Shown: piece by piece, positions 38,402-47,082 of the stretch
Layout of the letters: each line of letters opens with the position of its first letter
Numbering within the stretch: position 1 is the stretch's first letter
Assembly (NCBI GenBank): GCA_016197205.1
Contig: JACPWG010000047.1
Coordinates: 1 to 64,000 of the forward strand
Origin: Planctomycetota bacterium
Lineage (GTDB): Bacteria; Planctomycetota; MHYJ01; WSZJ01; JACPWG01
Direction of reading: 5' to 3'
DNA: 64,000 bases
Translations under genes and position numbers: made by a program
Notes under the pieces: model-generated
What the model was told of the DNA's origin: nothing
The model's database searches: none
The model's input: the letters and a program-made list of their open reading frames with translations, nothing else

Positions 38402-39768
38402 CCGCCCGCGACGGCTTTCGCTTCGCCCTCTCCAACCTCCTCCAGCAGAAGGTCCGGACGCTGCTCACGACGATGGGCGTCGTCATCGGCGTCGGCGCGG
38501 TCGTGCTCATGGTGTCGGGCGGGATCGGGCTCCAGCGCCAGGTGCTGAAGCAGTTCGAGTCCGTCGAAGCGATGTCCTCCATCATGGTCCTCCCGATCAA
38601 GGTGGACCTGACGAACTGGAGCTTCGAGCCCAAACAGCTCCCGACGCCGAAGTCGCTCAACGACCGCGTGATTGCCGACCTGCGGAGGCTCGAGGGCGTG
38701 ACCGCGGTCTATCCCAACGTGCACTTCCACCTGCCCCTGTCGGCCGGGAAGCGGAAGATTCGCGTGGACGTGGCGGGGCTGCCGCTGGAGGGCGTGACCA
38801 CGGGCCTGCGAGAGGCCGTCGTCGCCGGCGGCCTCTGGGCACAGGAAGGCGCGCACGTGCTTCTTACGACGCAGGCGGCGAAAGCCCTCGACCTCGGCGC
38901 CCCCGAGGCCGCGATCGGCAAGGAGGTGCGGTTCGTCCTCCGCTCGGAGCGCGAAGACGACGAGACGGGCGCCCCGGGGACCCCTGCCGATCCAGGGGAG
39001 AAAAACGGGTCGGCGGAGCCGAGCGCTCCGCCCGCCGTCACGCCGAAGCCCCCGGAGGATTGCCCGGAGGTCTTCACGGTCGTCGGCGTGTACGATCCTG
39101 AAAAGTACAAAGGCTTCGGCGGGGGCCAGGTGTTTCTGCCGCTCGCCGTGTCGCTCAAGGTCCGGCGGACCGCGGGCCAGGACCGCGGCGGCTTTCGCGG
39201 ACTGAAGAAGGGTGAATACGGCGAGCTGGTCGTGCACGTCGCGTCCCCGGAGCTGGTCAAGGGCGTGAGCGAGGAGATTCGCTCGCGGGGGATGGGAACC
39301 ATCACCGCGGACGATCTCATCTCGCAGCTCAACATTCTCTTCCTCGTCATCGAGGGCTTCCTGGGCTGCCTCGGCGGCGTGGGCCTCCTCGTCGCCTTCG
39401 TCGGCATCGTCAACACGATGCTGATGTCGATCCTGGAGCGGACGCGCGAGATCGGCATCATGAAGGCGGTGGGCGCGCGGAATCGCGACGTCCGCCGGAT
39501 CTTCCTCATCGAGGCCACGACGATCGGCCTCGTCGGCGGCGCGCTCGGCATCTTCGGCGGCTGGTTCGTCGGCGTGGGCCTGAACCTCGCCGTCCGGCTG
39601 TGGCTGGGGACGAAGGGCGGTCCCAAGGACGTGTCCGTTTTCCAGGTGTCCTGGCTCCTCGGGGCCGCCGCGATGCTCTTCTCCGTCCTCGTCAGCGCGC
39701 TCGCCGGCGTGTACCCCGCGTGGCGCGCGGCCCGGCTCGACCCGGTCAAGGCCCTTCGCCGGGACTAG
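38398..39768 (+). CDS. MacB/FtsX-like ABC permease
   Basis: 456 residues from ATG 38398, overlapping the ATPase stop. The family layout is clear: N-terminal MacB_PCD helix (LLTTMGVVIGVGAVVLMVS), a large extracytoplasmic domain (about 45-305) containing a low-complexity Pro/Gly insertion, then three C-terminal FtsX helices, including MLMSILERTREIGIMKAVGA and the closing PVKALRRD. It partners the upstream ATPase. A family B repeat starts three bases after the stop codon. Confidence 0.93.
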
Positions 39769-39770
39769 CG

Positions 39771-39894
39771 GCCCGTTGACGAAGTCCAGACACGATGCCT
39801 GGGGGCGCGGGCCTCCGGCCCGCGCGAATGGTCACATGAGCTTCGACCCGCCGTGCCTCGGCTGACGACTGTGTCCGAAGTTCGTCAACGGGTC
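39771..39894. repeat. MITE-like element, family B, copy 1
   Basis: CCCGTTGACGAAGTCCAGAC at the left and its inverse (GTCCGAAGTTCGTCAACGGG) at the right, with a GCGGGCCTCCGGCCCGC core hairpin. It begins 3 bases after the permease stop codon. Confidence 0.85.
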
Positions 39895-40076
39895 ACTCGT
39901 GGCGGGGTATCCGTCAAGCGGCATGCGCTCTTTACCACGGAGGCAAGGAGTCCCGGAGGATCCACGGAGAAGACGGGGAAGCCGAGGAAAGTCCCCCGTG
40001 CGGTCTCCGTGCCTCCGTGTCTCCCTGGTGAACGGTCACGCGGCGCGTTGGGTCCGCTTCGGCCGCGGGGAAACCC
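39895..40076. repeat. Short dispersed repeat (CACGGAGGCA type)
   Basis: GTCAAGCGGCATGCGCTCTT followed by ACCACGGAGGCA (about 39912-39945) recurs in altered form near 60675-60712. An inverse CTCCGTGCCTCCGTGTCTCC lies at about 40005-40024. No gene seen. Confidence 0.5.
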
Positions 40077-40106
40077 TTGACACTTCGCGCGCGCCGGTCG
40101 TAAACT
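40077..40106 (+). promoter_or_regulatory. sigma-70 promoter for the 40157 gene pair
   Basis: TTGACA, 18 bases, TAAACT, 50 bases before the ATG. Confidence 0.65.
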
Positions 40107-40156
40107 TGCCGAATTCGGGCTCCATCGAGCCTTCACCGAGAAAGGAGAGTGCCCCC

Positions 40157-40723
40157 ATGCATGGACGCAAATCCCTCCTGTTGGGAATCGCCGGCGGGCT
40201 CGTGCTCACCACGGCCTACGTGGCCGGCCTGCGCGCCCAGGACCGACCGGATACCTCCGGCGGGACCGAAATGAAAGTCGCCGCCGACATCCTCAAAGCC
40301 GTCAAGGCCGAGCGGGAGAAGCACTACGATCGGATGCTCGAGATCCAGAGGCAGCTCGATCAGGCCGTGCGCAAATTCCGCGGCGCTACCGGACCGCTCG
40401 ACCCCGTCGCCCAGGAGGCGAAGGAGCAGCTCAAGGCCTTGACGCTCAAGCGAATCGACGAGGAGGTGGAGTACCGGTCCGCGGTCGTCGCCGTCGTGAA
40501 GGACGGCCGGACGAAGCTCGCCGCCGAGGTCCAGGAGCTGTTGCAGAACGGCCAGGCGCCGCCCCCGAACCTGCTCGACTCGATCTTCGCGGGCGGAACG
40601 TTCGCCGGGGAGCGCGGGCCCGGCTCCGCGCAGGGAGGCAGCCCCGCGCCCGCGGGACCGCGCCGACCCGCCGCGCCCCCACGCTCCCTCGAGGGCGGCG
40701 ACGAGCCGGAAGAGCTGGAGTGA
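40157..40723 (+). CDS. Secreted or periplasmic helical protein, unknown function
   Basis: 188 residues from ATG 40157, with AAAGGAG about 9 bases upstream. Residues 1-30 look like a signal peptide (SLLLGIAGGLVLTTAYVAGL, cleavage near RAQD). Residues 40-130 are a charged helical region (MKVAADILKAVKAEREKHYD onward) likely to be a coiled coil, and the tail is Pro/Gly-rich and disordered. I do not recognise a family. The stop codon overlaps the GTG of the DUF1570 gene, so they form a translationally coupled pair and may act together outside the membrane. Confidence 0.75.
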   Translation: MHGRKSLLLGIAGGLVLTTAYVAGLRAQDRPDTSGGTEMKVAADILKAVKAEREKHYDRMLEIQRQLDQAVRKFRGATGPLDPVAQEAKEQLKALTLKRIDEEVEYRSAVVAVVKDGRTKLAAEVQELLQNGQAPPPNLLDSIFAGGTFAGERGPGSAQGGSPAPAGPRRPAAPPRSLEGGDEPEELE

Positions 40724-42282
40724 GAGACGCGGTCCTCGCCGCCGGTCCTCAGCGAGCGGGCGGCTTCGAGCCGCTCCCACGCGCCGCGGCACGCGCTCCG
40801 CTCGCGCGTGGCGGCGTCGCGACCGGGGCCCGCCTCCACCGCCGCCTCCGCGTCCTTTTCGGCCTTGCCGTCGTCCTGCTCGGCTTGCGCATCCTCCCCG
40901 CGGACGTCGTCATTTTGCGGAGCGGCGGCCAGGTGGAGGGGGAGATCACGGACCTCGGCGATCGGGTCGAGGTCAAGACCCGACACGCCACCGTCACCTT
41001 CGCCAAGCGCGACATCCTCGAGATCCAGAAGCGAAAGCTCCCCCGCGACATCTACGCGGAGGAACTGTCCCGCCTGAAGCACGACGATGCCGAGGGCCAC
41101 TTCCAGCTTGCCCTCTACTGCAAGGAGCACGAGCTCCTCGAAGAGTACGGCGAGCTCCTGCAGAAGGTCCTCCTCATCCGCCCGGACCACCCGCAGGCAC
41201 GCGCGCACGCCTACAACTACAAGAAGATCTACCAGGCGCTGCCGGTGGACGAGGCCTCCGAGAGCCAGCTCCTGACCGGGTACGGCACGGGTTTCCGCCT
41301 CACGCGCAGCGAACACTACGTCCTCGCCCACAGCACCGACCTCGGCTTCGCGCAGACCCGCCTCGTCTTTTTCGAGCGCCTCTACCGGACCTTCTACCAG
41401 TTCTTCGAGGATCGGGGCTTCACTTTGCGCCTGCTCGACCGCCGCCTGGAAGGCGTCGTCTTCGCCTCCCAGGACGAGTTCCAGGCCGTCGCCCGGCGCG
41501 TCGCCCCCTCCCTCGAGCAGAGCGGCGGCTTCTACGCGCCGTCCATGAACCGCCTCTTTTTTTTCGACAACCGGAACTCCGACAACGCGAAGAACCTGCG
41601 GGAGCGGCTGCGGCGGCAGGAGGGCCTGGTCGCGGACCTGCGCGAGCGGGTGAAGAAGGCGAAAAAGGCCGCCGACCGGGCGAAATTCCTGGAGCAGTTC
41701 GAGACGGAGCTGACCCGTTTCAATCGCCTGAAGAGGGAAGGGCGCGCGGCCTTCGACGAGTTGAATCTCGCGGTGACCATTCACGAGGCGACCCACCAGC
41801 TCTGCTACAACTCGGGCCTGCTCGTCCACAGTCCGAACAATCCCACCTGGCTCGTCGAAGGGCTCGCCACCTTTTTCGAAGATCCCGACCAGTGGACGAA
41901 CGAGCACGGCCAGCTCGGGAAGGTCAACGACACCTACCTGGCCGTGCTGCGCGAGAGCTTCGAAAACGACCGCCACATCGGCCTCGGCAGCCTCGCCCCG
42001 CTGAGTACGAATTTCTTCACCTTCGGCGACGACGTGGATCTGGCGTACTCGCAGGCCTGGTCCATGGTGCATTTCCTGCTGCTCGGCGCGAACGGCCGCT
42101 ACGCGCCGAAGTTCTACGACTACCTGCGCAAACTGCACGACGTCCCCGTAAGGGAGAAGATCTCCGACCAACGGCGCGTGGGAGATCTGGTGGGGAGCCT
42201 GGGAATCGACACGTCGCGCCTGGACGAGGAGTGGACCGCCTACGTGAAGGACCTCCTGAAGCGGAACCCGCCGAAGCGCTAG
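40720..42282 (+). CDS. DUF1570 domain protein, putative zinc metallopeptidase
   Basis: 520 residues from GTG 40720 (GTGA overlap with the upstream stop). Residues about 43-60 form a membrane anchor or late signal. A short SH3-like start (VVILRSGGQVEGEITDLGD) precedes a helical region and the DUF1570 core, with the zinc motif TIHEATHQLCYN (H-E-x-x-H, about 350) and downstream WLVEGLATFFED, which supplies the third ligand glutamate as in gluzincins. A lysine-rich coiled coil is inserted at 290-340. DUF1570 proteins are common in planctomycetes; peptidase activity is predicted, not shown. Confidence 0.88.
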   Translation: MRDAVLAAGPQRAGGFEPLPRAAARAPLARGGVATGARLHRRLRVLFGLAVVLLGLRILPADVVILRSGGQVEGEITDLGDRVEVKTRHATVTFAKRDILEIQKRKLPRDIYAEELSRLKHDDAEGHFQLALYCKEHELLEEYGELLQKVLLIRPDHPQARAHAYNYKKIYQALPVDEASESQLLTGYGTGFRLTRSEHYVLAHSTDLGFAQTRLVFFERLYRTFYQFFEDRGFTLRLLDRRLEGVVFASQDEFQAVARRVAPSLEQSGGFYAPSMNRLFFFDNRNSDNAKNLRERLRRQEGLVADLRERVKKAKKAADRAKFLEQFETELTRFNRLKREGRAAFDELNLAVTIHEATHQLCYNSGLLVHSPNNPTWLVEGLATFFEDPDQWTNEHGQLGKVNDTYLAVLRESFENDRHIGLGSLAPLSTNFFTFGDDVDLAYSQAWSMVHFLLLGANGRYAPKFYDYLRKLHDVPVREKISDQRRVGDLVGSLGIDTSRLDEEWTAYVKDLLKRNPPKR

Positions 42283-42283
42283 C

Positions 42284-42760
42284 GGACCGTTACAGAAATC
42301 TAGACACGAGGCCTGGGGGCCGGCCTTTTCAAGGTGGGTGAACGAGTTGATCTTCGCAAAAGAGAGCCTTGACGGCCCGAGCGCGGAAATGGACGAGCTT
42401 CCAGCGCTCTCCTCCGTCGGCCACGAACCCTTGTGGTGCAGGGCTTCCGCCCTGCACCGACGGGACAACCCGGGTGGAAATTACGCAGGCCGTTGTGTGC
42501 GGGGGCGGCTCGACGGGAACGGGGGAAGTGCTTCGGAGGTTCCGTGCGAGTGCGGGTGCAGGGCGGAAGCCCTGCACCACAAAGCGGACTCAAGCCGCAG
42601 GATCGAGTGAACAATCCGCTTGCGGCGGGCGGAAGCGTGCCGACACCACCTTGAGAGGGCCGGCCTGAGGGCGTGGGCCTCCGGCCCGCGCGAACGGCTA
42701 CATGAGCTGCGACTTGGCCTGGCAAGTTTGACGACTGTGGCCGAAGTTCGTCAACAGTCC
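42284..42760. repeat. MITE-like element, family B, copy 2, split by a family C element
   Basis: The left end (GACCGTTACAGAAATCTAGA) begins 2 bases after the DUF1570 stop and the right end (CCGAAGTTCGTCAACAGTCC) closes at 42760. The middle is interrupted by a 348-base element at 42318-42665. Confidence 0.8.
42318..42665. repeat. MITE-like element, family C, copy 1 (nested)
   Basis: Ends GGCCGGCCTTTTCAAGGTGG and the inverse CCACCTTGAGAGGGCCGGCC. Inside are two palindromes, GGTGCAGGGCTTCCGCCCTG (then CACC, 42435) and its inverse at 42555. Inserted in a family B element. Confidence 0.8.
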
Positions 42761-42988
42761 ACGGGCGGCGGGTCGACGAGTCCCCGACTCGATGCCGGTC
42801 GGCGCGGGGCTCCCGGCTGCGCTGGATCGCGGCGAGTGACGGAGCACCGACCGACCGGCGGGCATTGCCGCATGGGCTTGGACTCGCCGTAGGCTTGAGT
42901 CCACCCGGGTTCGCAAGGTCGCAGCGGGCCGCGACAACGAAGAGAGGCGAGGGGGCGCGGACAAGCTCTTTGCTTGGAGCGACGCCGC
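42761..42988. other. Gap upstream of the cyclase gene
   Basis: About 230 bases with no recognised gene or clear promoter. Confidence 0.35.
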
Positions 42989-44734
42989 ATGACGAATGCC
43001 CCAGGGGTCCTGCTCGTGGTCGACGACGACCCGATGAATCGCGACCTGCTGTGCCAGAGGTGCCGGCGGGAAGGGTACGAGACCGAGGAGGCGGAGGATG
43101 GCCTGCAGGCGCTCGAGAAGCTCGCCGGTCGCGCCTACGCGCTCGTGCTGCTCGACATTAGGATGCCGCGCCTGGACGGCTTCGACGTGCTCGAGCGGAT
43201 GAAGGCCAACGCGGAGCTTCGGCGGATCCCGGTCGTCGTGATCTCCGCGGTCGGGGAGGTCGACAGTATCGCGCGTTGCCTCGAGCTGGGGGCGGACGAC
43301 TACCTCACGAAGCCCTTCGATGCGACGATCCTGCGCGCCCGGATCGCCGCGTGCCTGGAGCGGAAGCGGCTGCGCGAGCAGGAGCAGTCGCTCCTCTGCG
43401 AGGTCCAATCGCTCAATGCGGGCCTCCAACGGCGCGTTGACGAGGCGACGCGGGACCTCCGGTCGCAGGCGGAGGCGCTCGAGTGCCATGTGCGCGAGCT
43501 GACCGCCCTTTCGCGCGTCTCGATTGCCATCAACTCCGCCATGGACATGGGCACGGTCCTCGGGCTCATCATGGACCTTTCCCGGGAGGTCATGGGCGCG
43601 GAGGCCAGCTCCCTCCTCATGGTGGACAAGGCGGCCGGAAAGCTGCGGTTCCACGTGGCGCGCGGGTCGGCCGCCGAGGCGCTCAGGGAGCACACCGTCG
43701 AACTGGGCCAGGGCATCGCCGGCTGGGTCGCGGCGACCGGGCGGCCTTTGCTCATCCCGGACGCCTACGAGGACTCGCGCTTCGACCCGTCCCACGACCG
43801 ACAGTCCGGCTTCCGCACCCGCTCGCTCGTGACCGTGCCCATCCGAGGGGAGCGGGAGCAGGCGGTGGTCGGCGTGGTGCAGGTGATCAACAAGGTGGGC
43901 GGAGGGGCCTTCGACCTCGACGGCCTCCGTCTCTTCCAGTCCTTCGCGGGCATGGCGGGCGTGGCGCTGGAAAACGCCCGCCTCTTCGGCGAGACGCGGA
44001 AGATGGCCGAGGACCTGCGCGCGGCGCTGGAGCAGGAGCGGCGGCTGACGATCGAGAAGGGGAAGATGGGCGCCTACGTCCCGCGGAGCGTGCTGGACGA
44101 GATCTCCCGCAACCGGGAGCAGAAGCTTGCGCTGGGCGGGAAGACCGTGCGCGCGACCATCCTCTTTTCCGACGTGCAAGGGTTCACGCGCCTGTCCGAG
44201 ACCATGGAGCCGCAGCGGGTGGTAGGCTTCCTGAACGAATACATGACCGCGATGACCGCGATCGTGGAGGAGGAGGGCGGGATCGTGGACAAGTTCATCG
44301 GGGACGGGCTGATGTCCGTCTTTCTGCCGCGGGATGCGACCGACAATCACGCCCTGCGCGCGGTGCGGACCGGCGTCCGCATGCAACTGCGGATGCGGGA
44401 GCTGAAGGCGGGGTGGCGGGTGACGCGTCCGGACGTGGCGGAGGTCGCGATCCGCGTGGGGATCAACACGGGGGAGGTGGTCTCGGGGAACATCGGTTCC
44501 GAGACGCGGATGGACTACACGGTGGTGGGGGACAACGTGAACGTGGCGTCGCGGATCGAGTCGAACGGCCGGCCCGGCGAGGTGCACGTGAGCCAGTCGA
44601 CGTACGAGGCGATCCAGGCGCAGCTTGGCGCGACGCGGCTGGAGCCGATTCACGTGAAGAACCGGACGCAGCCGGTGCAGGTCTACTCCGTGGACGTCGT
44701 CCCGCTCGCGGCGGCGCCGGCGACAGGGCTGTAG
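42989..44734 (+). CDS. Receiver-GAF-class III nucleotide cyclase
   Basis: 581 residues from ATG 42989 (GGAG upstream). Receiver domain (1-125) with VVDDDPMNRD, phospho-acceptor in LVLLDIRMPRLDG and lysine in LTKPF. A coiled coil leads to a GAF domain (about 170-330: GQGIAGWVAATGRPLLIPDA). After a linker helix comes the class III cyclase domain (about 385-575): ATILFSDVQGFTRLSE and VDKFIGDGLMSVF supply the metal-binding aspartates, and DYTVVGDNVNVASRIE the purine and transition-state region. It likely makes cAMP in response to phosphorylation and a GAF ligand. No cognate histidine kinase is adjacent. Confidence 0.94.
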   Translation: MTNAPGVLLVVDDDPMNRDLLCQRCRREGYETEEAEDGLQALEKLAGRAYALVLLDIRMPRLDGFDVLERMKANAELRRIPVVVISAVGEVDSIARCLELGADDYLTKPFDATILRARIAACLERKRLREQEQSLLCEVQSLNAGLQRRVDEATRDLRSQAEALECHVRELTALSRVSIAINSAMDMGTVLGLIMDLSREVMGAEASSLLMVDKAAGKLRFHVARGSAAEALREHTVELGQGIAGWVAATGRPLLIPDAYEDSRFDPSHDRQSGFRTRSLVTVPIRGEREQAVVGVVQVINKVGGGAFDLDGLRLFQSFAGMAGVALENARLFGETRKMAEDLRAALEQERRLTIEKGKMGAYVPRSVLDEISRNREQKLALGGKTVRATILFSDVQGFTRLSETMEPQRVVGFLNEYMTAMTAIVEEEGGIVDKFIGDGLMSVFLPRDATDNHALRAVRTGVRMQLRMRELKAGWRVTRPDVAEVAIRVGINTGEVVSGNIGSETRMDYTVVGDNVNVASRIESNGRPGEVHVSQSTYEAIQAQLGATRLEPIHVKNRTQPVQVYSVDVVPLAAAPATGL

Positions 44735-44856
44735 GCCGGCCTCGCGGGGGGAGGGGCGGGCGGGCGGCCATGTTCAGAAATCATGTGCATTGCCCTGACC
44801 TCGGGCGTTGAAGATCCGAACCGCGACCCATTCGACTCGGCGTTCGGCCTCGCTCA

Positions 44857-45002
44857 GCGCCCGCGCAAGAATTACTTCACAGTTTCGTGGACCGACGGAG
44901 GCCTGGGGGCGCGGGCCTCCGGCCCGCGCAGCGCGGCCCAGAGGGCCGCGCCCCCAGGAGCCTCGAGGTCTGAGTCTGCGTAGTTATTGTTGCGCGGGCG
45001 CT
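44857..45002 (-). repeat. MITE-like element, family A, copy 3 (inverted)
   Basis: 146 bases, full-length, reversed relative to copy 1. Three bases TCA flank both ends, a possible target duplication. Confidence 0.85.
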
Positions 45003-45097
45003 CAGGGCGAGGGAGCGGTCTCGGAGTGTCTTTCGTCCCCTTGGGATTCGATCTCGCCTCCCCGCGTACAACGGCGGATCCCGCGACTCGCACGGGC

Positions 45098-45155
45098 TCA
45101 GTACCGCCCCACAGAATTGGGTGACCGACTTCCTCGGCGATTTCAGCCGCCTGCT
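45098..45155. repeat. Family E end fragment
   Basis: CTCAGTACCGCCCCACAGAA onward matches the left end of the 24855 element; no matching right end was found nearby. Confidence 0.65.
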
Positions 45156-45174
45156 TCGTTGCACGCGCTGAGCG

Positions 45175-45327
45175 GGCGCCGCCGCGCGGATTACGGTCGT
45201 AGTGGGCGACGTGGAGCGGAGCGCCGCAGTCGGGGCAGGGCTGGGAGTGAACTTCCTCGGCCGTTTCTCTGTCGGCACGGAGCAGGAACCGGAAGAAGCT
45301 TGCGTCTCGGAAGAGATTCTGCGACAT
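45175..45327 (-). pseudogene. Fragment of an insertion-sequence-associated zinc-ribbon protein
   Basis: From ATG 45327 the first about 50 codons (MSQNLFRDASFFRFLLRADR, then CPDCGAPLHVAHYDRNPRGG) resemble a small CxxC zinc-binding protein often encoded with insertion elements. The frame then runs into family E repeat sequence, so the gene is truncated. The assignment rests on pattern memory. Confidence 0.5.
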
Positions 45328-45469
45328 TCGGTTTCGCCCTCATGGTGAGTACATAAGGGAGCGAACCTTCTCGCGGGGCTGGAATCAAGCTTCTCGAGGA
45401 GGTTTCTTTGCGAACCTCACCGACCGTGATCGTGGCGGTCGGGATTTCCGGCGGGGAGCGTGGCGGGGC

Positions 45470-46252
45470 TCACCGCGGGAGCAGGCCCCGAACCCACACG
45501 GCGTCGCCCTCGGAAAGTGGCGGCCGCACCAGGCCCGCGTAGTCGAGGGAATAGTCGTAGCCGGCGTGATCGTACACCGCGTCGAAGACGGCCTGCAGGT
45601 CCAGGAGCACGTCGGGGTCGCCGGCCGCCAGCGGGATGGGAATCGTCGGCAGTCGGTCCCGCAGGCTCCAGGCGTACGCCTCCGTCTGCGGTCGTCGCGT
45701 CCCTCGGCTGACGAAAGCGAAATAGTCGCTCTCCGGCAGGGGCTCCCGGGTGGGCAACCGTTCGCCCCCGCGGAGGAGATCCAGCTCCACTAGATGGGTC
45801 GCGCTCTGAAGAACCGCCTCGCGCTTCGCCAGGTACTTGCGTCGACCGTCGCTGCGCCGGCGCTTGTTCGTCGGCGACAGGATTTCGAGGATTGCGACGA
45901 CCTCCAGCGATTCGCGGAGCCGGATCGTCAGGTACGTCTCGCGGTGCTCTTCCGGCATCGGGAGGTGGAGCAGGATCGGCCTGGAGCCGGTGGACTGTGA
46001 TTGGGTGGCGGGAACGGAGGGTGCGAACGCAGCCGCACTCGGGCGGAGCACCGCCAGATCGGGGAGAATCAGCGCCTCCTCTTCGTCCCGTAACCGGTGT
46101 TCCAGGTAGATGCGCCGCTCCGGACGAACGACGTAGCGCGGGCGAACGCGGGGTAGGAGAGCGTCCGACAGGCCAACGATGTAGCGAAGGTGGAAATGTT
46201 CCCAGTCTGCTGATTCGATGAACGGGTCCATGCCTGGGAAGGGGGATGGCAT
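45470..46252 (-). CDS. DUF4058 family protein
   Basis: 260 residues from ATG 46252. The family start MPSPFPGMDPFIE is diagnostic; further matches are WEHFHLRYIVGLSDALLPR, RPERRIYLE, EILSPTNKR and LVELDLLRGGERLP, the last resembling the PD-(D/E)xK-like core of Uma2-related domains. DUF4058 proteins are numerous in cyanobacteria and planctomycetes, and have no established role. Here it is a single gene flanked by repeat-rich DNA with its own promoter. Confidence 0.93.
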   Translation of the reverse strand: MPSPFPGMDPFIESADWEHFHLRYIVGLSDALLPRVRPRYVVRPERRIYLEHRLRDEEEALILPDLAVLRPSAAAFAPSVPATQSQSTGSRPILLHLPMPEEHRETYLTIRLRESLEVVAILEILSPTNKRRRSDGRRKYLAKREAVLQSATHLVELDLLRGGERLPTREPLPESDYFAFVSRGTRRPQTEAYAWSLRDRLPTIPIPLAAGDPDVLLDLQAVFDAVYDHAGYDYSLDYAGLVRPPLSEGDAVWVRGLLPR

Positions 46253-46311
46253 GGGACAAACACTCCGAAGAGGAGGGCCTTCGCGCCCGACGGTGCTTCT
46301 CTGACCCTGGT

Positions 46312-46340
46312 ATCCTACCGATTCCGCGGTGGGCGGTCAA
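46312..46340 (-). promoter_or_regulatory. sigma-70 promoter for the DUF4058 gene
   Basis: Minus strand TTGACC (46340-46335), 17 bases, TAGGAT (46317-46312), 59 bases before the ATG. Confidence 0.6.
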
Positions 46341-46458
46341 GGCGCAGGCCTGGGCTGAAAGGCGTTTTCGCAGGCGGCGGCGGCTCCCCGCGGAGCTAAC
46401 CACTCCAGGCTTCCAGGAAGTTGCACAGCCCCTTCGCGACAACGGTCGGCTCATCTTC

Positions 46459-46526
46459 GGGCCCGTAAAGGAATAAGTCAGGCACTCACGCCAGTCTGTG
46501 CAGGCCGGAAGGCCTGCACCACAAGG
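46459..46526 (-). repeat. MITE-like element, family D, truncated inverted copy
   Basis: CGGGCCCGTAAAGGAATAAG onward to GGCCGGAAGGCCTGCACCAC is the reverse complement of the right half of the 60508 element. The homology ends where the family C element begins. Confidence 0.75.
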
Positions 46527-46872
46527 GCCAGCCCCTTCAAGGTGGGGAGGGCTGTTCGACTGTCGTAAAATGGAGCATCAGACGCTGCGTGCGGGAAGGA
46601 GCCGCCGTCCCACAGTGGTTCTCCGCCGGCCACGAGCCCTTGTGGTGCAGGGCTTCCGCCCTGCACCGACGGGACGCGCCGTATGAAAGCCGCCGAGCGT
46701 TTGGAGTGCGGGAGCGGCCAGAGGAAGGCGGGGAGGAGCTTCAGACCATCCGTGCGAGAGCGGGTGCAGGGCGGAAGCCCTGCACCACAAGAAAAGCTCA
46801 AGTCGCATCATCAAGTGAGCAGGCGGCTCGCGTCCGGCACCGGGGCGGCGCAGCCACCTTGGAAGGACTGGG
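46524..46872. repeat. MITE-like element, family C, copy 2
   Basis: Ends AGGGCCAGCCCCTTCAAGGT and inverse (CCACCTTGGAAGGACTGGGC), with the same pair of inner GCAGGGC palindromes (46646, 46764) as copy 1. It cuts the family D repeat. Confidence 0.8.
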
Positions 46873-47082
46873 CGGAAGCCCTGCACCACACGGGCTCGAG
46901 GTGGGCCGGGGGCGGGGGCTGGGGTGGGGGCTGCCCGGGAGACTCACGCCTGCTCACGCTCGAACCGTGGACGCGCTCTACCCGCAGGACGCGGGCCTTC
47001 CGCCCGGTCTCGCGCTCCTCGCAGCAGTTGCAGCCGCCGCAGCCGCGGCTGCCGCCGCTCCCGCCTCTCCGCCGACACCCGC

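Noticed and set aside
40000..40156. Possible riboswitch in the leader of the 40157 gene
   Set aside because: No known aptamer pattern; the sequence is a dispersed repeat followed by an ordinary promoter.
42435..42578. CRISPR-like pair of identical palindromes
   Set aside because: Only two copies in inverted orientation inside a MITE-like element; no regular spacers and no cas genes.
45470..46252. DUF4058 gene as a restriction enzyme
   Set aside because: No adjacent methyltransferase and no full PD-(D/E)xK motif could be verified by eye.
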